A DNA stretch of 13,403 nucleotides from an uncultured Butyricicoccus sp. (GTDB taxonomy: Bacteria > Bacillota > Clostridia > Oscillospirales > Butyricicoccaceae): positions 1-13,403 of the forward strand of contig URFQ01000068.1 of assembly GCA_900547195.1 (NCBI GenBank), in the 5' to 3' direction. The notes below the pieces were generated by a model. The model ran no database searches and was not told the DNA's origin. It worked only from the letters and a program-made list of their open reading frames with translations. The position numbers and the translations under genes are program-made. Every line of letters starts with the position of its first letter. Position 1 is the first letter of the stretch. Positions 12,556-13,403 of this stretch are shown here, one piece after another.

Positions 12556-13403
12556 ATGGCTAAACATTCTGTTTTTAAGCAAAATAATAGAGTCCACAAA
12601 CCCTTCGGCTTCCGCTCCAAGGTGCTGATTGCAATCTCCGGCATCACCCTGACCGCCTGCGCGCTGATTTCCTTTTTCTTTTTCCGGCTTTCTGCACAGA
12701 CGGTTGAGAATAACTATCTTTATTCGCAGGAGCGCATGCTGCGCGTCACGATGCATTCCCTTGAGGAGCTGCTCTCCTCCGCCTATGACACATCCGTGGC
12801 GCTTGCATGCGACGATCAACTGTTCCATATGGCGCGCAGCTATATCGATTACCGCGGCGGGCTGGAGGATGCTCAGAAAATTTCTGCTTATCTCAAACAG
12901 TCCCAGCCGGACGGCAGCGTGATCGACTCGATTTATCTGTACCTGCCTGACCGTGAGCAGGTCATTACCTCGGCCGATTACCATGCCGTCCAGGAAATTT
13001 TCTTTACCCAAAATTACTCCTGGATGGTTTTTCAGGAACACCATCCCTCCGGCACCCGCCTTGCCCCTGTCCTGCTTTACGATGAAGTCAACCGGGCGCC
13101 GCAGTATGTACTTTCCTACACCCGCCCGGTGTACAACGCGGAACGCGGCGTACTCGGCTGGCTCGCTGTCAACCTGAGTGAACGCGACCTGTTTTATCAG
13201 CTGCTCAATCAGGGCACCGGCTCGAACGACGATGAATACTACCTGCTGGATAATGAGGGCGCCATTGTGATGACGACCGATACGTCAGCGATTGGCCATC
13301 TGTTTTCCGAGGCGCGCCCGGGCGGCAAACTGCCGGAAGGCAGCCTGGATTCGGTGCGCTATGGCGAACGGCAGCTGCTCACATCCCTGCGTTCTCCGTT
13401 GAC
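12556..13403 (+). CDS. Membrane sensor, likely YesM-type histidine kinase, N-terminal part
   Basis: The first 282 codons are present and run off the right edge. A basic cytoplasmic start (residues 1-22) leads to one membrane segment at about 23-43 (VLIAISGITLTACALISFFFF). A large outside domain follows, including LEELLSSAYDTSVALACDDQLF, VIDSIYLYLPDREQVITS near 125-145 and an inner part YYLLDNEGAIVMTTD near 245-260. This layout is a double-Cache extracellular sensor of the kind in YesM kinases and in some membrane-bound AraC-type regulators of Gram-positive bacteria, often for sugars. The HAMP and kinase, or AraC, part is outside the window, so the two remain open. The ATG at 12556 is the first after a strong promoter, but no ribosome binding site precedes it. 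Confidence 0.75.
   Translation, partial: MAKHSVFKQNNRVHKPFGFRSKVLIAISGITLTACALISFFFFRLSAQTVENNYLYSQERMLRVTMHSLEELLSSAYDTSVALACDDQLFHMARSYIDYRGGLEDAQKISAYLKQSQPDGSVIDSIYLYLPDREQVITSADYHAVQEIFFTQNYSWMVFQEHHPSGTRLAPVLLYDEVNRAPQYVLSYTRPVYNAERGVLGWLAVNLSERDLFYQLLNQGTGSNDDEYYLLDNEGAIVMTTDTSAIGHLFSEARPGGKLPEGSLDSVRYGERQLLTSLRSPL

Noticed and set aside
1..13403. CRISPR array or rRNA genes
   Set aside because: No regularly spaced direct repeats and no rRNA-like stretches are seen; the only structural RNA gene found is tRNA-Ala.

Overview
The window looks like a low-to-mid GC Gram-positive bacterium of the class Clostridia, probably a gut Oscillospiraceae or Ruminococcaceae relative. The grounds are consensus sigma-A promoters, strong GGAGG ribosome binding sites, a surface protein with SLH repeats, the single-chain type of glycyl-tRNA synthetase and a YesM-like sensor. 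This is inference from style and gene families; no species can be named.

There are two parts. Positions 1 to about 10,250 hold the end of an integrated mobile element, most likely an integrative conjugative element (ICE), with every gene on the minus strand. Read in the direction of transcription, right to left, it carries: a small tandem ribbon-helix-helix regulator, a terminator, a 1042-residue secreted Cys-rich protein with SLH repeats, SSB, a ParB-like protein, a 125-residue unknown, a tiny ORF, a terminator, a C5 DNA methyltransferase, an amidoligase, an 84-residue unknown, a gamma-glutamylcyclotransferase-like (GGCT) enzyme, an 80-residue unknown, a beta-class amino-methyltransferase, and a VbhA/Fic toxin-antitoxin pair cut by the window edge. 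No integrase, relaxase or secretion gene is visible, so 'ICE' rests on gene content and on the tRNA next to it.

Positions from about 10,250 to 13,403 are chromosomal: tRNA-Ala(CGC) with a consensus promoter and terminator on the minus strand, glycyl-tRNA synthetase on the plus strand with its own terminator, a small charged protein on the minus strand, and the start of a membrane sensor on the plus strand with a near-consensus promoter. The 3' end of the tRNA faces the element, as expected if the tRNA is the attachment site, but the repeated half of the site is not in the window.

The methyltransferases probably protect or mark element DNA, SSB and the ParB-like protein serve its DNA processing, and VbhA/Fic probably stabilises it. 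The most unusual block is amidoligase, 84-residue protein and GGCT enzyme, translationally coupled to each other and to the C5 methyltransferase. It looks like a cassette that makes and breaks an amide bond, with unknown substrate. Other notable structures are a 38-bp perfect palindrome inside the parB-like gene, two hairpin-terminator leaders that share the same 10-nt sequence, and a nested dyad with GACATC repeats at the element end.
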